Of a DNA stretch of 58,342 bases, positions 7,236-13,814 are shown piece by piece (position 1 is the stretch's first letter; the number at the start of each line of letters is the position of its first letter). This DNA comes from a virus: IMG/VR virus record IMGVR_UViG_3300020021_000012, positions 1 through 58,342 of that record. The stretch is one strand, 5' to 3'. Below the pieces are notes generated by a model. It was not told where the DNA came from. It worked only from the letters and a program-made list of their open reading frames with translations, and did no database searches. The translations under genes were made by a program, and so were the position numbers.

Positions 7236-7699
7236 GCTGGCTCCCTCTCGCGCTCTGGCACGACGGACGGCGACTGCGTTTCATCGGTCTCCGCCATCAG
7301 CTCTTCCGGCGTGCAGCCGAGAAATTGCCCGAGCACGTAGGAGCAGCGTCGCCTGAATCGCACAAACTTCGCTTCACCCATGGCCGCGAAACTGATGGAG
7401 CCCGGCCGCTGGCTTTCCCGACCAGTCAGCGGGTTGATCTTTTTCTTGGAGAGCCCGACCGCCTCTTTCAGATCGTCGAGCAATTCCTCTTCATCGAGCC
7501 ATTGGTCGTCAGTATTCTCGCAGACTTTTCGCAGCATCGCGAAAAACCAGCGAAGATGTTGGGGGGACCGGGCCTTGCGAACGGTGAAGACAACCTCACG
7601 GCCATCCGCGACCGATGCGGTCATCTCCTCAGCTGCGAAATCGGCCGGAAAAAAACCGCCGTTGCGCTTCACGAAGCATCGCCCGTCAAGGTCGCCCAT
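7232..7699 (-). CDS. DUF1367-like phage protein
   Basis: The 155-residue protein contains SPQHLRWFFAML, an acidic DEEELLDDLKEAVG stretch and GSISFAAMGEAKFVRFRRR, matching the DUF1367 family found in the recombination and replication regions of many temperate phages. Its role is not established. It overlaps both neighbours (ATGA and TGATG junctions), so it is translationally coupled to the annealing protein and to the HNH nuclease. Confidence 0.75.
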   Translation of the reverse strand: MGDLDGRCFVKRNGGFFPADFAAEEMTASVADGREVVFTVRKARSPQHLRWFFAMLRKVCENTDDQWLDEEELLDDLKEAVGLSKKKINPLTGRESQRPGSISFAAMGEAKFVRFRRRCSYVLGQFLGCTPEELMAETDETQSPSVVPEREREPA

Positions 7700-8703
7700 C
7701 AGTCGCCACCGAGACGGCGTTCATGCTTGCGGAACAACGACAAAACCTCGTCGGCATCCGGCGGCAGAAACTGCGCCAGATGCGGCTCGATGCGATGGCT
7801 GTACGTTGGATCGAGCATCCCGGCATCCGTCACGCTGGCCAGGATGGCGTCGGCGTATTTGAGGAATTGCTCAGGGTCGGTCGGGATTTCCTCGCCCTTG
7901 GCGATAGCCTTCGGCTTGGCCTTAAGACCCTCTCGGTGTTCCTTGTACCGCCCGCTGAGAATCTCCCGCCAATCATCCGGCAAAACCTCGGCGCGCTTCT
8001 CGGCCTTTTTCTTCCATGCCCGCAATTCCTCGACGTCCGCGATTGCGTACATTTCCTTTTGCAGCGCGTCACCGATCGGACGGGCATTCGCCTTGGACAG
8101 CGGCTTGATGCCGTCGCCTGCCGGCGGGAACCAGTCCTCGCTATCCGACGAGGGGACGTCGGTGATATCGTCGGGGCGCGTGACGTGAGGATTCTGCCGC
8201 CGCGCTGCTGGGATATCCTCGACCTCGGTTTCGTCCAGCATTGCAAGCCCGCAGATCGAGAGCGTGGCGCGGCGCTTGGCCTTGGTCTCCGCCTTCATCA
8301 AGGCGTTCGCGAGCGCCTCGCCCTTTAAATTGGCAATGCTCACAGCACCCTTGGAGATATCGGTGCGGCCATCGGCGTTGGCCACCTTGCACGTCACGAT
8401 GTAGACGCCGTCGCGTTCGGTTTCGGCCATCTCTGCGACCGAGATTTTGTGAATGGACCGGAGCTGGTCGGTGCAAGCGCGCAGGGCGTAGAGGGTCAGC
8501 TTATTGTTGAGCGTGATGTATTCGAACGGCTTCGTCAGCGGATTGAGGCCGACCGATTTGCAGACCGCATTGTAATAATCGAGACGCTGCGGATCGGTGA
8601 GCTTAGAGAGATCACCGCGCATGACGACGCTCTCGACGGTGGACGGGGTCGGATGCGATCCATTGCCGTTGCGTGTTGCAACTGCTGTGCTGCTGATGCT
8701 CAT
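7699..8703 (-). CDS. Probable single-strand annealing recombinase (RecT/Rad52-like group)
   Basis: This 334-residue protein has the phage-wide N-terminal block DLSKLTDPQRLDYYNAVC, LGLNPLTKPFEY-type (here VGLNPLTKPFEYI) and LTLYALRACTDQLRSIH. Next come a beta-rich region (VYIVTCKVANADGRTD) and an Ala/Lys helix MKAETKAKRRATLSICGL. I associate this block with phage DNA-annealing or recombination proteins. The C-terminal third is charged and probably flexible. The placement beside Ref-like and DUF1367 genes fits homologous recombination. The exact family is not certain. Confidence 0.6.
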   Translation of the reverse strand: MSISSTAVATRNGNGSHPTPSTVESVVMRGDLSKLTDPQRLDYYNAVCKSVGLNPLTKPFEYITLNNKLTLYALRACTDQLRSIHKISVAEMAETERDGVYIVTCKVANADGRTDISKGAVSIANLKGEALANALMKAETKAKRRATLSICGLAMLDETEVEDIPAARRQNPHVTRPDDITDVPSSDSEDWFPPAGDGIKPLSKANARPIGDALQKEMYAIADVEELRAWKKKAEKRAEVLPDDWREILSGRYKEHREGLKAKPKAIAKGEEIPTDPEQFLKYADAILASVTDAGMLDPTYSHRIEPHLAQFLPPDADEVLSLFRKHERRLGGD

Positions 8704-8951
8704 GACTGCGCCTTCCGCCTGTTGACGTGAAACTGGATCACCCGGCCCAAGCTCTCCGATAGCAGCCGGGATTGTTTGATGAGCCTCGTGAGTTCGGCGT
8801 GGGCCTCGTTCATGCCGTCAAGTTCGCGTCTATCTCGCCAGCATCTTAGATGGGCAACCGCCAAGCGAGCGTCGGCAAGCGCGCTGTCGATCTCGCTGAC
8901 GACATATGCCGTGCCATCAAACACATCGATCATCTGTTGCGGCTCGTTCAC
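8700..8951 (-). CDS. Hypothetical helical protein
   Basis: The 83-residue protein starts with GTG at 8951, overlapping the stop of the LexA-like gene (GTGA), and ends over the start of the recombinase gene (ATGA). It is mostly helical (ADARLAVAHLRCWRDRRELDG, LTRLIKQSRLLSESLG). The position suggests an accessory of the recombination protein; no family is recognised. Confidence 0.6.
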   Translation of the reverse strand: MNEPQQMIDVFDGTAYVVSEIDSALADARLAVAHLRCWRDRRELDGMNEAHAELTRLIKQSRLLSESLGRVIQFHVNRRKAQS

Positions 8952-9334
8952 GACACATCCCCACAATGCTTGCACTCACCCGGCGCGTTGTGTTGCGCCT
9001 CCATCTGGTCGAGATGCAGGGCTACTGCATCGGCAACGACGGCTGAGGCAACCTCGCCATGGGCCATGCAGTAGCGGCGGAGTTTTTCCTCCAGAAAGAT
9101 CGACAACGTGAACTGCATGCTGGTCGGCGTGATCACGATGGAGCGCGCCCTACGAGGCATCCAGTCGACCAAGCCGCGATCTTTGAGGTTACAAAGGATC
9201 GACTGGACACGACCGGGAGATTTCAACCCAAGTTCGTCCGCAATCTCCCGGAGCGATGGAGATTTGCGATGCCTGGAGATGTACCGCTCGATGAAGGCGA
9301 ATGCGTCCTGTTGCCGCCCGGTGGTGCCCATCAT
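8948..9334 (-). CDS. LexA N-terminal domain-like transcription regulator
   Basis: Residues 5-70 closely follow the LexA DNA-binding domain: RQQDAFAFIERYISRH, SPSLREIADELGL, GRVQSILCNLKDRGLVD. The autoprotease domain is absent. Instead there is a 55-residue tail with a helical segment (ILFL-type, here SIFLEEKLRRYCMAHGE) and a final CKHCGDVS. It may control early genes or read SOS-type operators. It overlaps both neighbours by four bases. Confidence 0.75.
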   Translation of the reverse strand: MMGTTGRQQDAFAFIERYISRHRKSPSLREIADELGLKSPGRVQSILCNLKDRGLVDWMPRRARSIVITPTSMQFTLSIFLEEKLRRYCMAHGEVASAVVADAVALHLDQMEAQHNAPGECKHCGDVS

Positions 9335-9654
9335 GGCGTGGTTGCCTTCTTGATTGCGGCGCGGATCATTTCGACATCGAGCATGTGCCCGCTGTTGTCA
9401 TCGACGATGAGTGCCACGTCGCTGCCACCCTCTTTCTCGCAATGCTCAAGGCAACTGAGTAGTGCCGCGAACATGTCCGGGGCGGCGGCGAGCAGCCGAG
9501 CGTTGGCCGCCGCCGTGACGGTCTTGCTGTCTGTTTCGAGCGCGCCGCGGTGATCCACGTAGATGCAGGCATTGATGGGCTCGATCTTGTGGGCGTGCCC
9601 GATGCTCGTCTTGACGGTCGTGACTGTCCACGGTCCCGCAGTGTGCTCACTCAT
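9331..9654 (-). CDS. Phage small protein (HTAGPW...AAAPDM type)
   Basis: This 107-residue protein starts MSEHTAGPWTV; the start at 9654 is backed by GGAGGCGG, while the 70 upstream codons in frame lie in another gene. The pattern HT.GPW ... ARLLAAAPDMFAAL recurs in uncharacterised early proteins of many phages. The function is unknown. Confidence 0.7.
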   Translation of the reverse strand: MSEHTAGPWTVTTVKTSIGHAHKIEPINACIYVDHRGALETDSKTVTAAANARLLAAAPDMFAALLSCLEHCEKEGGSDVALIVDDNSGHMLDVEMIRAAIKKATTP

Positions 9655-9806
9655 GATCCGCCTCCAAAGAGAAAATAGAACCCCGCCAGCCCGAGCCCGC
9701 CTCCGACCACAACGGCGGCGAAACACTCCAGATAGTCCCGCGCATTCGCAGCAAGCCTCGCCGCGTCGGCAAGCAGGGGTCCGCCGAATTGGGGGAAGGG
9801 GCGCAT
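9651..9806 (-). CDS. Small membrane protein
   Basis: This 51-residue protein has one hydrophobic segment near its C-terminus (FAAVVVGGGLGLAGFYFLFG). It overlaps the next gene by four bases (ATGA) and starts three bases before the end of the upstream gene. There is no clear ribosome site, so coupling is likely. The role is unknown; it is one of three small membrane proteins in this operon. Confidence 0.55.
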   Translation of the reverse strand: MRPFPQFGGPLLADAARLAANARDYLECFAAVVVGGGLGLAGFYFLFGGGS

Positions 9807-9808
9807 GG

Positions 9809-10165
9809 TCAGAGATTCTGTTCGATGTAGTCGGCGATAACGGCGAAGGATTTTCCGCTATCATTCATCTTGATCAGGATGGATTGCTGCTCCGCGGTGA
9901 GTCCAATCTCTCGTATGTATCCCAGCGATAGTCCCCCGTCGTCGCCATCCCCGATGTTCCGTTCATTCAGAACAGGGACATTCACCAGCGAACGCACACT
10001 GGGTTCGTCCTGCTCAAAATCGTCGAATACAGCTCCGGCGCTCAAACAGAGCACGCCAATACAGCAGTAGGCGTGATCGCGTATATCGTGCAGCACATCT
10101 CGGGCTTGCGCATATTTGCCACTGCGCAGATCGGCCAACCATTTCTCTTTGAGAGCTTGGTCCAT
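9809..10165 (-). CDS. Conserved phage hypothetical protein (YCCIGVLC type)
   Basis: The 118-residue protein has the order KEKWLADLRSGKYAQ, YCCIGVLCLSAG, SLGYIREIGLTAEQQ and MNDSGKSFAVIADYIE, a layout I know from uncharacterised phage proteins. The function is unknown. It starts at 10165 with GGAGG nine bases upstream. Confidence 0.7.
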   Translation of the reverse strand: MDQALKEKWLADLRSGKYAQARDVLHDIRDHAYCCIGVLCLSAGAVFDDFEQDEPSVRSLVNVPVLNERNIGDGDDGGLSLGYIREIGLTAEQQSILIKMNDSGKSFAVIADYIEQNL

Positions 10166-10392
10166 CAGATGGCCTCCAGTTGCCTGACGTTGATGTGAGA
10201 CAGTTGCTCGCTGTCATCCCAGCGAACTACGACGTCCCCCACATTGAAGCTTGGCCCCTTCACCACCCCGGTCGTGTCCGTCCGATTGCGCAGACGAACG
10301 CGGACCCCGGCGCGGATGGCCCGCGGGCGGGCGGCCTCCTGCAGGGTCGTAACGAGGCCGGCGATATGGTTGAGACGGGATTGCGCGAGCAT
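10165..10392 (-). CDS. Hypothetical small protein with SH3-like beta segment
   Basis: This 75-residue protein starts MLAQSRLNHIAG at 10392 with GGAG eight bases upstream, directly after the stop of the duplicated gene. Its C-terminal half (AGVRVRLRNRTDTTGVVKG, GDVVVRWDDSEQL) looks like a small SH3-type barrel. The longer in-frame reading is a shadow of the duplicated gene. Confidence 0.6.
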   Translation of the reverse strand: MLAQSRLNHIAGLVTTLQEAARPRAIRAGVRVRLRNRTDTTGVVKGPSFNVGDVVVRWDDSEQLSHINVRQLEAI

Positions 10393-10394
10393 GG

Positions 10395-10781
10395 TCAGTC
10401 TCCGCTGTCGACGCTCATGTCGAGGCCGCACTTGCTGCAGCGCGCGGGATGCCAGCCCCGCGAGTGGTTGGCGCCCGCGCCCTCGACCGGGGCATGGTCG
10501 CAGATCGCAAATTTCATCGCGGTTGCGCGGCAGGCGCCATCCTTCCACGCCGTCCAAGCGACGATGCCGGTGCCTTGCAGGCCGCCGCCCTGGCCATAGT
10601 CGAGGAAGAAGCGCGCGCCCCATTCGGTGCGACCGCCCAGCAGCGCGCGACCGGAATGCATCTCGCGATAATGGAGGATCGCCGCGCCGACATCGCCTTC
10701 CACGGCCTTCGCATTCGGCACCTCGACCTTGCCGTTCACGATAGGCATCAGGTCGTCGTCGAGCGTGTATCGTTTGGTCAT
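10395..10781 (-). CDS. Duplicated hypothetical protein, copy 2
   Basis: This 128-residue protein begins MTKRYTLDDDL and is nearly identical to copy 1 at 6393-6779. The start at 10781 has GAGGG nine bases upstream; the 20 codons upstream in frame are discarded because homology to copy 1 begins exactly here. The C-terminal CSKCG suggests metal binding. Function unknown. Upstream regions of the two copies are unrelated, so they may be translated at different rates. Confidence 0.75.
   Translation of the reverse strand: MTKRYTLDDDLMPIVNGKVEVPNAKAVEGDVGAAILHYREMHSGRALLGGRTEWGARFFLDYGQGGGLQGTGIVAWTAWKDGACRATAMKFAICDHAPVEGAGANHSRGWHPARCSKCGLDMSVDSGD
10397..10781. repeat. 385-bp direct repeat, copy 2
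   Basis: This is the second copy of 6395-6779, same orientation, with no indels. Differences cluster at third codon positions and at the first few codons. See copy 1. Confidence 0.9.
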
Positions 10782-10791
10782 GATGTTTCCC

Positions 10792-10914
10792 TCAAAAAAC
10801 GATGATGTTGCCGAGCAGCGAGCACCCAGCCACGCCCGCACTCACCATCACCGCAACGGCACCGAGCGCCGCGAAGTCGAGGATGAGATGGAGCTTGAGG
10901 CTGGGCATGTTCAT
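10792..10914 (-). CDS. Small membrane protein
   Basis: This 40-residue protein starts at 10914 overlapping the stop of the upstream gene (ATGA). Residues 9-35 (LILDFAALGAVAVMVSAGVAG) form one membrane span. No family is recognised; position suggests coupling to the 50-residue gene before it. Confidence 0.5.
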   Translation of the reverse strand: MNMPSLKLHLILDFAALGAVAVMVSAGVAGCSLLGNIIVF

Positions 10915-11063
10915 TTGCTGGCCTCGTAGCGGGCGAGAACGGCGTCCATCCGGTCGAGCAACTTGCTCTCAGAGATGCTTTTGCCGGTTCGGATGCGCAG
11001 CACGCGGCGCGCTTCCGTCAGCGTAGCGGCGAGCTCCTCAACGCATTCCATCATGTCGGCCAT
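10911..11063 (-). CDS. Hypothetical small protein
   Basis: This 50-residue protein starts MADMMECVEELAA at 11063 with AAGGACC eight bases upstream. It is a single long amphipathic helix in two parts (LTEARRVLRIRTG, LLDRMDAVLARYEAS). The function is unknown. Confidence 0.55.
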   Translation of the reverse strand: MADMMECVEELAATLTEARRVLRIRTGKSISESKLLDRMDAVLARYEASK

Positions 11064-11095
11064 CGGTCTGGTCCTTCGTGTCTGTCAGGCGGCGG

Positions 11096-11248
11096 TTAGG
11101 CGCGAGCCCGGCGAAACGCGAGGATGGAGATCAGCTTTCCAAGACCCCAGCCGATGAGCATCGGCAGGATGATTGCGATGGTCAGCCAGCCCGTGATCGG
11201 CGGGTAGATCATCTCGAGCAGTCCGGCGGCGATCAGGATGTAGAGCAT
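11096..11248 (-). CDS. Small two-span membrane protein, first gene of the leftward operon
   Basis: The 50-residue protein starts MLYILIAAGLL at 11248 behind GGGAGA and contains two hydrophobic spans (LYILIAAGLLEMIY, WLTIAIILPMLIGWGLG) and a basic end. An in-frame start at 11329 would include the promoter region and is rejected. It is the first gene behind the predicted PL promoter, the place where lambdoid phages keep early host-takeover genes. Function unknown. Confidence 0.6.
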   Translation of the reverse strand: MLYILIAAGLLEMIYPPITGWLTIAIILPMLIGWGLGKLISILAFRRARA

Positions 11249-11275
11249 CTGCGTTCTCCCCGTTTCGATGGGGGC

Positions 11276-11304
11276 ATTATGCGCATGTGAATATATGAAG
11301 TCAA
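11276..11304 (-). promoter_or_regulatory. Predicted leftward early promoter (PL)
   Basis: On the minus strand TTGACT (11299-11304) and CATAAT (11276-11281) are separated by exactly 17 bases, a near-consensus sigma70 promoter. It points to the leftward operon beginning at 11248. The -10 box overlaps the heptamer TTATGCG (11277-11283, plus strand), also found at PR, so the same repressor probably covers it. Confidence 0.75.
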
Positions 11305-11312
11305 TACGCGGA

Positions 11313-11364
11313 CGCATAAAAAAATGCACAAAGATGCATTTATTTTATTGTGCGGTGCACAATA
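11313..11364. promoter_or_regulatory. Operator-like inverted repeats between cI and PL
   Basis: Three elements lie here. CGCATAA (11313-11319) is the reverse complement of the TTATGCG heptamer seen at PL and PR. AAATGCA-N6-TGCATTT spans 11322-11341. TATTGTGC-GGT-GCACAATA spans 11346-11364. The last one directly follows the end of cI and could also act as a weak terminator, although no T-run follows. The density of symmetric elements suggests repressor binding. Confidence 0.5.
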
Positions 11365-11373
11365 TGCGTGGGA

Positions 11374-11955
11374 TCAGTCTACGCGTATCCAGGTGATGCG
11401 GGCGGCCCAGGTCACGAGCTGGTCCAGGAGGACCCCGCCGGCCGCTGAATAGAGGTCGAAATGGCCCTTGTCCCGGCCGCGGACGAGCCGTTTGATCAAA
11501 ATGCGGCCATCCAAGAGGCCCAGAACGCAAAGCTTCCCTAGGAGGTCGTCGGTAGGGGGATCGCGGCGGTCGTCATAGTAGACTGTCCAGCCATCTTCGA
11601 GCTGGCCCGTCATGCTGTCCCCGCGGACCACAACGGCCACGGTTTCTTTTCTTGCTCCTCCAGGGGGCATTGGCGCCTCTCCGAAGGGGCCTTGTCCTTC
11701 TTCGTAGAGGACAGCCCCGCCAGCACCGACGTAACCAACGACTGGAATTGTCTCGGAAGCGAAGTTGTCTGAAGGTTGAATAACACCTTTTAGGCGCGCA
11801 TAATCCAAGATCACGTCTTTGTGATCCGATTCCGGGGAGTGGCCCTTTTCCCAGCGTGAAACGGTGGGCTGAGAAACGCGCAGGTCTTGCGCCAGCTCGG
11901 CCTGGTTCTTTCCGGTGACCTTTTTCAGGTCCCGTATGATTCGGGAGACGTTCAT
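11374..11955 (-). CDS. cI: CI/LexA-type (S24) phage repressor
   Basis: The 193-residue protein joins an N-terminal helix-turn-helix (NQAELAQDLRVSQPTVSRW, residues 17-35) to a C-terminal S24 peptidase domain. The catalytic Ser114 lies in VVRGDSMTG and the Lys155 in RILIKRL. A likely self-cleavage point is in VGYVGAGGA (Ala78-Gly79). It should keep the lytic genes silent and be inactivated by RecA-stimulated cleavage. The start at 11955 has AAAGGG upstream; an ATG at 12000 is rejected because it would read through the operator. It is divergent from cro. Confidence 0.9.
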   Translation of the reverse strand: MNVSRIIRDLKKVTGKNQAELAQDLRVSQPTVSRWEKGHSPESDHKDVILDYARLKGVIQPSDNFASETIPVVGYVGAGGAVLYEEGQGPFGEAPMPPGGARKETVAVVVRGDSMTGQLEDGWTVYYDDRRDPPTDDLLGKLCVLGLLDGRILIKRLVRGRDKGHFDLYSAAGGVLLDQLVTWAARITWIRVD

Positions 11956-11964
11956 AACGGCCCT

Positions 11965-11986
11965 TTCTATGCGATAGCGCATAGAA
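11965..11986. promoter_or_regulatory. 22-bp palindromic operator in the cI leader
   Basis: TTCTATGCG and CGCATAGAA form a perfect 9-bp inverted repeat around ATAG. It lies about 10 bases upstream of the cI start and includes part of the leader. The half-site core TATGCG matches elements at PL and PR. It probably serves repressor or Cro binding for control of cI expression. Confidence 0.7.
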
Positions 11987-12015
11987 CGAGGCAAATGCAT
12001 CGAAGCATAAATTTC

Positions 12016-12047
12016 TTGACGACGGCTATTCTTATGCGCATTATGCG
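12016..12047 (+). promoter_or_regulatory. Predicted rightward promoter (PR) with two operator half-sites
   Basis: TTGACG (12016-12021) and CATTAT (12039-12044) are 17 bases apart. TTATGCG occurs twice in direct order, at 12032-12038 and 12041-12047, covering the -10 region. Transcription starting about 7 bases after the -10 would begin at the ATG of the cro-like gene (12051), so the message may be leaderless. Confidence 0.65.
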
Positions 12048-12050
12048 TGA

Positions 12051-12272
12051 ATGAACCCCATCCGGCACATCCGCCTAACCGTTTTCAAGATGATCCAGGC
12101 GGACTTTGCCGAGTTTGCCGGCGTCACCCAAGCCACTGTTTCTAGGTGGGAAAACGGTGAATTCGAGCCAAACCGGGACGACATGGAGCGCATCAGGCGG
12201 GCCGCTATCGACCGAGGAAAGCCTTGGGACGATCGGTGGTTCTTCGAGGTGCCAGAGCAGGCTGCATCATGA
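12051..12272 (+). CDS. Cro-like helix-turn-helix repressor
   Basis: The 73-residue protein is mostly one helix-turn-helix: QADFAEFAGVTQATVSRWENG (residues 16-36), followed by a short helical tail. It is divergent from cI and immediately downstream of PR, the classical position of cro, and likely binds the same TATGCG sites to shut off cI. No ribosome site precedes the ATG. It overlaps the next gene by four bases. Confidence 0.8.
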   Translation: MNPIRHIRLTVFKMIQADFAEFAGVTQATVSRWENGEFEPNRDDMERIRRAAIDRGKPWDDRWFFEVPEQAAS

Positions 12273-12916
12273 GCGATCTCGATCTCATCAGCCTCGTGAA
12301 TGGCGCGGCATCGCAGCTTTTGATCCCGCGCCCGGAGCGGCGCTTCAAGCGATGGCGGCCGGAGGAAGATGAATATCTGCGCCAAGAATGGTTGCGCCAC
12401 ACCCCTGCTCAGGAAATCGCGAAAGCCCTGATCCGAAGCGTCGGCGTCATCCGGCAGCGGATTTTTCATAACCACAAAGACTTGCATGGCAAGCGCGTCC
12501 CTGGCGCAACGCGCCTTGTTCGAAAGCATGGGCACGCAGTTTTGCAGGCTGGTGGCACGCCCGCTGAAGCCGCAGCCGCAATGAAGGCAGCTAAAGTCCT
12601 AGCCTATGCTGATGCGAAAGCGTCCGCCACCAAGGCTAAGCAGGCGCGATATGAAGTTGCCCTCTCCGTAATGCGATCTGCGATTGCCAATGGCGGCGAT
12701 CGGGACATGGCAATCTTCGTAGCCCGAGCCGAGGGCGTTCGTCTCGAAGCTCTCGGTAAGGAGTTCAAGATTACGCGCGAGCGCATTCGCCAAATCTGCG
12801 AGAAAGTCGCCTTCACCATCTCACTGGAAGCGCAGCTCAAGAATAGCGATGAGCGCGCCCGTCTTCTCGATCAATCTCAACCAACTCCGGCCGCTCTCGC
12901 CAAAGAACCGGCCTGA
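12269..12916 (+). CDS. Regulator with Myb-like N-terminus and sigma70 region 4-like C-terminus
   Basis: This 215-residue protein has RRFKRWRPEEDEYLRQEW and a following helix (QEIAKALIRSVGVIRQRI), a Myb/SANT-like DNA-binding pattern, at residues 24-70. After an Ala-rich linker, LEALGKEFKITRERIRQICEKV (about residues 160-181) closely matches the helix-turn-helix of sigma70 region 4.2. It may contact promoters or RNA polymerase and activate later genes. It starts within the cro stop codon (ATGA). I do not know this two-module arrangement as a named family. Confidence 0.6.
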   Translation: MSDLDLISLVNGAASQLLIPRPERRFKRWRPEEDEYLRQEWLRHTPAQEIAKALIRSVGVIRQRIFHNHKDLHGKRVPGATRLVRKHGHAVLQAGGTPAEAAAAMKAAKVLAYADAKASATKAKQARYEVALSVMRSAIANGGDRDMAIFVARAEGVRLEALGKEFKITRERIRQICEKVAFTISLEAQLKNSDERARLLDQSQPTPAALAKEPA

Positions 12917-12967
12917 ACTCTCTGTACCGGCGCCAGCCGGGGACGTGTGTCTGTAGTGTTTGCGTAG

Positions 12968-13004
12968 ACTCCCGTTGTTGTGACCTCAACATGACAACGG
13001 GAGT
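12968..13004 (+). promoter_or_regulatory. Inverted repeat upstream of the 13014 gene
   Basis: ACTCCCGTTGT (12968-12978) and ACAACGGGAGT (12994-13004) form a perfect 11-bp stem with a 15-base loop. The right arm contains GGGAG, the only candidate ribosome site for the ATG at 13014, so folding could hide it. There is no T-run, so it is not a standard terminator; it could alternatively be a DNA operator. Confidence 0.6.
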
Positions 13005-13013
13005 TTCCGAAAA

Positions 13014-13364
13014 ATGGAAAAGGTTTCCATGCGTGAATTAATCGCTGCGGTCGCTGGGCCTCGGTTGGACGGCGACAATCGGAAGAGTTGGTTGAACCGG
13101 GCCGCCCGCAAGTCGGGCTTATCGTTCCGATCGGTAAAGGCAGTGTTTTATGGCGAAATCACAGACGAGAATCACAGTGCAGTACGACTCCTCAAATACG
13201 CCGCCCGAGAGCGCGCGCAAACTCTGGCGAGCCGCTTCGAAACGATCGCGCGGGGGATGGAGTCGGCCGATCCGGATTTCTATCGCGCTGATGTGCTTGG
13301 CCTTATCGACGCGGCTCGCGCTCTTCGCGGTCTGGCTAGCCCCGGAGATGACCCAGAGGATTGA
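13014..13364 (+). CDS. Hypothetical putative DNA-binding protein
   Basis: The 116-residue protein contains KSWLNRAARKSGLSFRSVKAVFYGEI (cut here in reading at residues 22-47), a pattern like a helix-turn-helix, then a long helical C-terminus ending with acidic residues. It sits between the sigma4-like regulator and gcrA, so a regulatory role is plausible. A second start at 13029, behind AAAAGG, is equally possible and would avoid the hairpin upstream. Confidence 0.6.
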   Translation: MEKVSMRELIAAVAGPRLDGDNRKSWLNRAARKSGLSFRSVKAVFYGEITDENHSAVRLLKYAARERAQTLASRFETIARGMESADPDFYRADVLGLIDAARALRGLASPGDDPED

Positions 13365-13367
13365 CCG

Positions 13368-13814
13368 ATGACAGCGTGGTCGGAAGAGCGCATTGCCGAC
13401 TTGCGCGAGCAATGCGCGAGCCCGGAACGGCCATCGGCCGGCGACATGGCTCTACGATACGGGATAACGCGCAACGCCGTCATCGGGAAGGTGAAACGGC
13501 TGGGCCTCCTGTTGCCCAATCATGGCTCCTACAACTCACATTCCGGCGTCCGACCGCGCAAAAGCCCCGAGCGCAAGACGAGATTCTACGCGCCGCCAAC
13601 TCAGCCCGATACGACGCCCGTGTCCGTCGATCCGCCCATCCCCTTCGACGGCAAGGGCGTGACGCTGTTCGAGCTCTGGGAGGGGACGTGCCGATTCCCA
13701 ATTGGCGACCCGCAGGATGCAGCATTCCGTTTCTGTGGCCGTCCGCCTCGAGCGGGCTCCCCTTACTGCCGGGAATGCCACGGTTTGGCCTACCAACCGT
13801 GGCGCCGCGCATGA
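13368..13814 (+). CDS. gcrA: GcrA-like cell-cycle regulator
   Basis: This 148-residue protein matches the alphaproteobacterial GcrA family from end to end. The N-terminal helix-turn-helix is ALRYGITRNAVIGKVKRLGL (residues 28-47). The C-terminal part has CRFPIGDPQDAAFRFCG and SPYCRECHGLAYQP, the conserved GcrA sigma-binding region. Host GcrA works with sigma70 and CcrM-methylated GANTC sites to activate cell-cycle genes. A phage copy could redirect this circuit. It overlaps rusA by four bases. Confidence 0.88.
   Translation: MTAWSEERIADLREQCASPERPSAGDMALRYGITRNAVIGKVKRLGLLLPNHGSYNSHSGVRPRKSPERKTRFYAPPTQPDTTPVSVDPPIPFDGKGVTLFELWEGTCRFPIGDPQDAAFRFCGRPPRAGSPYCRECHGLAYQPWRRA

Noticed and set aside
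13361-13810. N-terminal part of a 296-codon frame continuous with rusA
   Set aside because: This stretch is gcrA in another frame; RusA homology begins only at the ATG at 13811, which overlaps the gcrA stop as usual in this operon.
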